NCBI GenBank assembly: GCA_046482855.1 | Contig: JAWOEH010000092.1 | Span: forward strand, 1 to 47,490 | Source: CAYVSF01 sp046482855 | Lineage (GTDB): Bacteria; Bacteroidota; Bacteroidia; Bacteroidales; UBA12077 | Direction of reading: 5' to 3' | DNA: 47,490 nucleotides | Part shown: in pieces, positions 45,717-47,490 of the stretch | Layout of the letters: each line of letters opens with the position of its first letter | Numbering within the stretch: the stretch's first letter is position 1 | Program-made: the position numbers and the translations under genes | Notes under the pieces: generated by a model | What the model was told of the DNA's origin: nothing | Databases searched by the model: none | The model's input: the letters and a program-made list of their open reading frames with translations, nothing else

Positions 45717-46847
45717 ATGAAGTTTGAGTTGCAGCAGCAAGATACCAGGACAAAAGCACGCACCGGAGAGTTGACAACGGACCACGGTCGAATCCAAACC
45801 CCCATATTTATGCCGGTGGGTACTGTTGGTAGCGTGAAAGCGGTATCGCAAAAAGAACTTACCGAGGATGTAAAAGCGCAAATTATTTTGGGGAATACGT
45901 ACCACCTGTTTTTACGACCCGGCTTAGAGATTCTGAAGCAGGCAGGCGGACTTCATCGGTTCATTAACTGGGATAAGCCTATTTTGACTGATAGTGGTGG
46001 TTATCAGGTGTTTTCCCTTAGCGAGAATCGCAAGCTTACCGAGGAGGGGGCTCATTTTCGGTCGCATATCGATGGCTCGAAACATCTTTTTACACCGGAA
46101 AATGTAGTAGATACCCAGCGCGTGATTGGTGCCGATATCATCATGGCGCTGGATGAGTGTACCCCTTATCCATGTGATTATGAATATGCCAGAAAATCGA
46201 TGGACATGACCCATCGTTGGTTGAAGCGTGGAATCGATCGATTTGATGCAACCGAACCGCTTTATGGTCATAAACAGACTTTCTTCCCTATTGTGCAAGG
46301 GAGTGTGTATGAAGATCTGCGTCGTCAGTCGGCTCAGGAAGTTGCTACCCACCTGCGCGATGGGTACGCCATTGGTGGTCTTTCGGTTGGAGAACCTGCC
46401 GAAGCCATGTACGACATGATTGATGTGGTGAATGAGATCCTGCCGGAAGATAAGCCCCGCTACCTTATGGGAGTGGGTACTCCGGTAAATATTCTGGAAG
46501 GCATCAGTAGGGGCGTGGATATGTTCGACTGTGTAATGCCTACGAGAAATGGCCGGAATGGGATGTTGTTTACCCGTGAGGGGATTATCAATATTAAGAA
46601 CAAAAAGTGGGAGAATGATTTTTCACCACTTGAAGCGGGAGGCGCCTCCTATGTTGACGAAATGTTTACAAAAGCGTATCTTCGTCACCTGATTGTCGCA
46701 AAAGAGATGTTGGGCTCCATGATTGCCAGTCTTCATAATTTGAGCTTCTATTTATGGCTGGTAGGGGAGGCTCGCCGTCAGATCCAGCAAGGCACATTTG
46801 CCCTCTGGAAAAATAGTATGGTAGAAAAACTCGGCCGCAGAATATGA
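45717..46847 (+). CDS. tgt: tRNA-guanine(34) transglycosylase, zinc-cysteine-less
   Basis: Exchanges guanine 34 of queuosine tRNAs for preQ1. 376 residues with T-D-S-G-G-Y-Q-V-F-S (91-100, active-site Asp92), V-Q-G-S (substrate binding, about 193-196) and the nucleophile Asp271 in M-F-D-C-V-M-P-T-R-N-G-R. The usual zinc motif C-x-C-x2-C-x25-H is broken: the three Cys positions are Gly309, Ser311 and Asp314, with only His340 left at exactly the expected spacing. The surrounding Y-L-R-H-L and L-H-N-L-S-F-Y are intact, so the fold is probably kept without zinc. Its stop overlaps the permease ATG (ATGA, 46844-46847). Confidence 0.94.
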   Translation: MKFELQQQDTRTKARTGELTTDHGRIQTPIFMPVGTVGSVKAVSQKELTEDVKAQIILGNTYHLFLRPGLEILKQAGGLHRFINWDKPILTDSGGYQVFSLSENRKLTEEGAHFRSHIDGSKHLFTPENVVDTQRVIGADIIMALDECTPYPCDYEYARKSMDMTHRWLKRGIDRFDATEPLYGHKQTFFPIVQGSVYEDLRRQSAQEVATHLRDGYAIGGLSVGEPAEAMYDMIDVVNEILPEDKPRYLMGVGTPVNILEGISRGVDMFDCVMPTRNGRNGMLFTREGIINIKNKKWENDFSPLEAGGASYVDEMFTKAYLRHLIVAKEMLGSMIASLHNLSFYLWLVGEARRQIQQGTFALWKNSMVEKLGRRI

Positions 46848-47490
46848 GAAACACATTTGCCATAAAACGCATTGACCGGTACATTATTAAGAAGTTTCTT
46901 GGGACCTATTTCTTCTCCATTATGCTGATTATTAGCATTGCCATTGTGTTTGATGTGGCCGAGAAGATTGATGAGTTTTTAGAGCGGGAAGCTCCTCTGA
47001 ATGAGGTAGTGTTTGACTATTACCTGAATTTCATTCCCTATTTTGCCAATCTGTTCAGCTCGCTCTTTACCTTTATCGCCGTTATTTTCTTTACCTCAAA
47101 AATGGCCTATAATACAGAGATCATTGCTGTGCTTAGCAGTGGGGTGAGTTTTAAGCGGCTTATGTATCCCTATTTTATCGGCGCTCTTATTATTGCTGTT
47201 TTCTCCTGGATGTTGATGTCTTTTGTAATCCCCACAGCTACCGAGGGCATGCTTGATTTTAAGTATACATATATCGATCCTATTCACAGCGATACCCGCG
47301 GGCACAATGTGCATAGGCAAATTGAACCGGGCACCTTTATTTATATGCGAACCTTTAATGTGCGCAATAATATGGGAACCAAATTCTCCATGGAGAAGTT
47401 TGAAGAGGGCGAGTTACGGTATAAGCTCCTCTCGGACTACATTAAATGGGATTCCACAAACAACAATTGGCAAATACACCGATACTATAT
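46844..47490 (+). CDS. LptF/LptG family permease, N-terminal part
   Basis: The gene runs off the right edge after 215 codons. It starts in a basic segment (R-N-T-F-A-I-K-R-I-D-R-Y-I-I-K-K-F-L) followed by a first membrane helix (about 19-37), a periplasmic region, and helices at about 68-86 and 103-125 with V-L-S-S-G-V-S-F-K-R-L between them, the layout of YjgP/YjgQ permeases of the LPS export ABC transporter. LptF and LptG cannot be told apart from this part. Translationally coupled to tgt by a 4-base overlap. Confidence 0.9.
   Translation, partial: MRNTFAIKRIDRYIIKKFLGTYFFSIMLIISIAIVFDVAEKIDEFLEREAPLNEVVFDYYLNFIPYFANLFSSLFTFIAVIFFTSKMAYNTEIIAVLSSGVSFKRLMYPYFIGALIIAVFSWMLMSFVIPTATEGMLDFKYTYIDPIHSDTRGHNVHRQIEPGTFIYMRTFNVRNNMGTKFSMEKFEEGELRYKLLSDYIKWDSTNNNWQIHRYY

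Noticed and set aside
1..47490. tRNA, rRNA, CRISPR array, complete insertion sequence or phage genes
   Set aside because: I looked for T-loop sequences, regularly spaced repeats, transposase motifs and terminal inverted repeats with target duplications and saw none that hold up. By eye alone a degenerate element could be missed.

Overview
The window looks like a chromosomal segment of a Bacteroidota bacterium, most likely Bacteroidales/Marinilabiliales. Evidence: type III glutamine synthetase (GlnN), a TPR/PD40/OmpA protein of the PorE type, a secreted protein with a type A T9SS sorting domain, DUF2851 and DUF4294 proteins, a futalosine-pathway enzyme (MqnE), and repeated Bacteroidota-type promoters (TTTG, about 20 bases, TAnnTTTG) in place of E. 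coli -35/-10 boxes. No rRNA, tRNA, CRISPR array, phage or intact insertion sequence was found. The lineage call is inference from gene content.

Layout. 1-66: start of wecB on the minus strand, then a doubtful small gene. 424-4775: glnN and a PorE-like outer-membrane protein, each with its own terminator. 4887-9411: purM, prfA, pyrF and a DUF2851 gene. 9467-13027: a two-helix RCK potassium channel, then an AT-rich accessory patch (polyprenyl-linked GT2, GT-C-like membrane protein, and a truncated RmlD-like fragment coupled to it). 13058-15759: rpsO and pnp. 15884-20535: S9 peptidase lipoprotein, deoxynucleoside kinase, and a large OmpA-like/TPR lipoprotein. 20606-24826: TrmH-type methyltransferase, sucC, DUF2892, arcA and DUF4294. 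24968-28742: elbB, thpR, and a polysaccharide-initiating sugar transferase with a Gfo/Idh-like partner. 28891-33280: pcm, a metallo-hydrolase and gcvP.

33292-41642: a cell-envelope block on the minus strand (PASTA protein, T9SS cargo, RluD, and farther on Ddl). Between rluD and ddl lie a NUMOD4/HNH/HTH gene, a CaCA antiporter, a frameshifted relic and a PP-loop ATPase. 41653-45569: mqnE, rpmH, rsmG, an ECF sigma factor and a GT2. 45668-47490: tgt and an LptF/LptG permease cut by the window edge.

Most of the window is housekeeping. The parts worth a second look are: a terminator hairpin that contains the next gene's promoter box (18025-18054); a palindrome on the promoter of the NUMOD4/HTH gene (35011-35028); a 12-bp inverted repeat around the promoter of the Gfo/Idh-like gene (28745-28782); two decayed genes (12767-13027 and 36135-36448); a Tgt without its zinc cysteines; and a K+ channel with an altered selectivity filter. 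I did not find a convincing new multi-gene defence or metabolic system.
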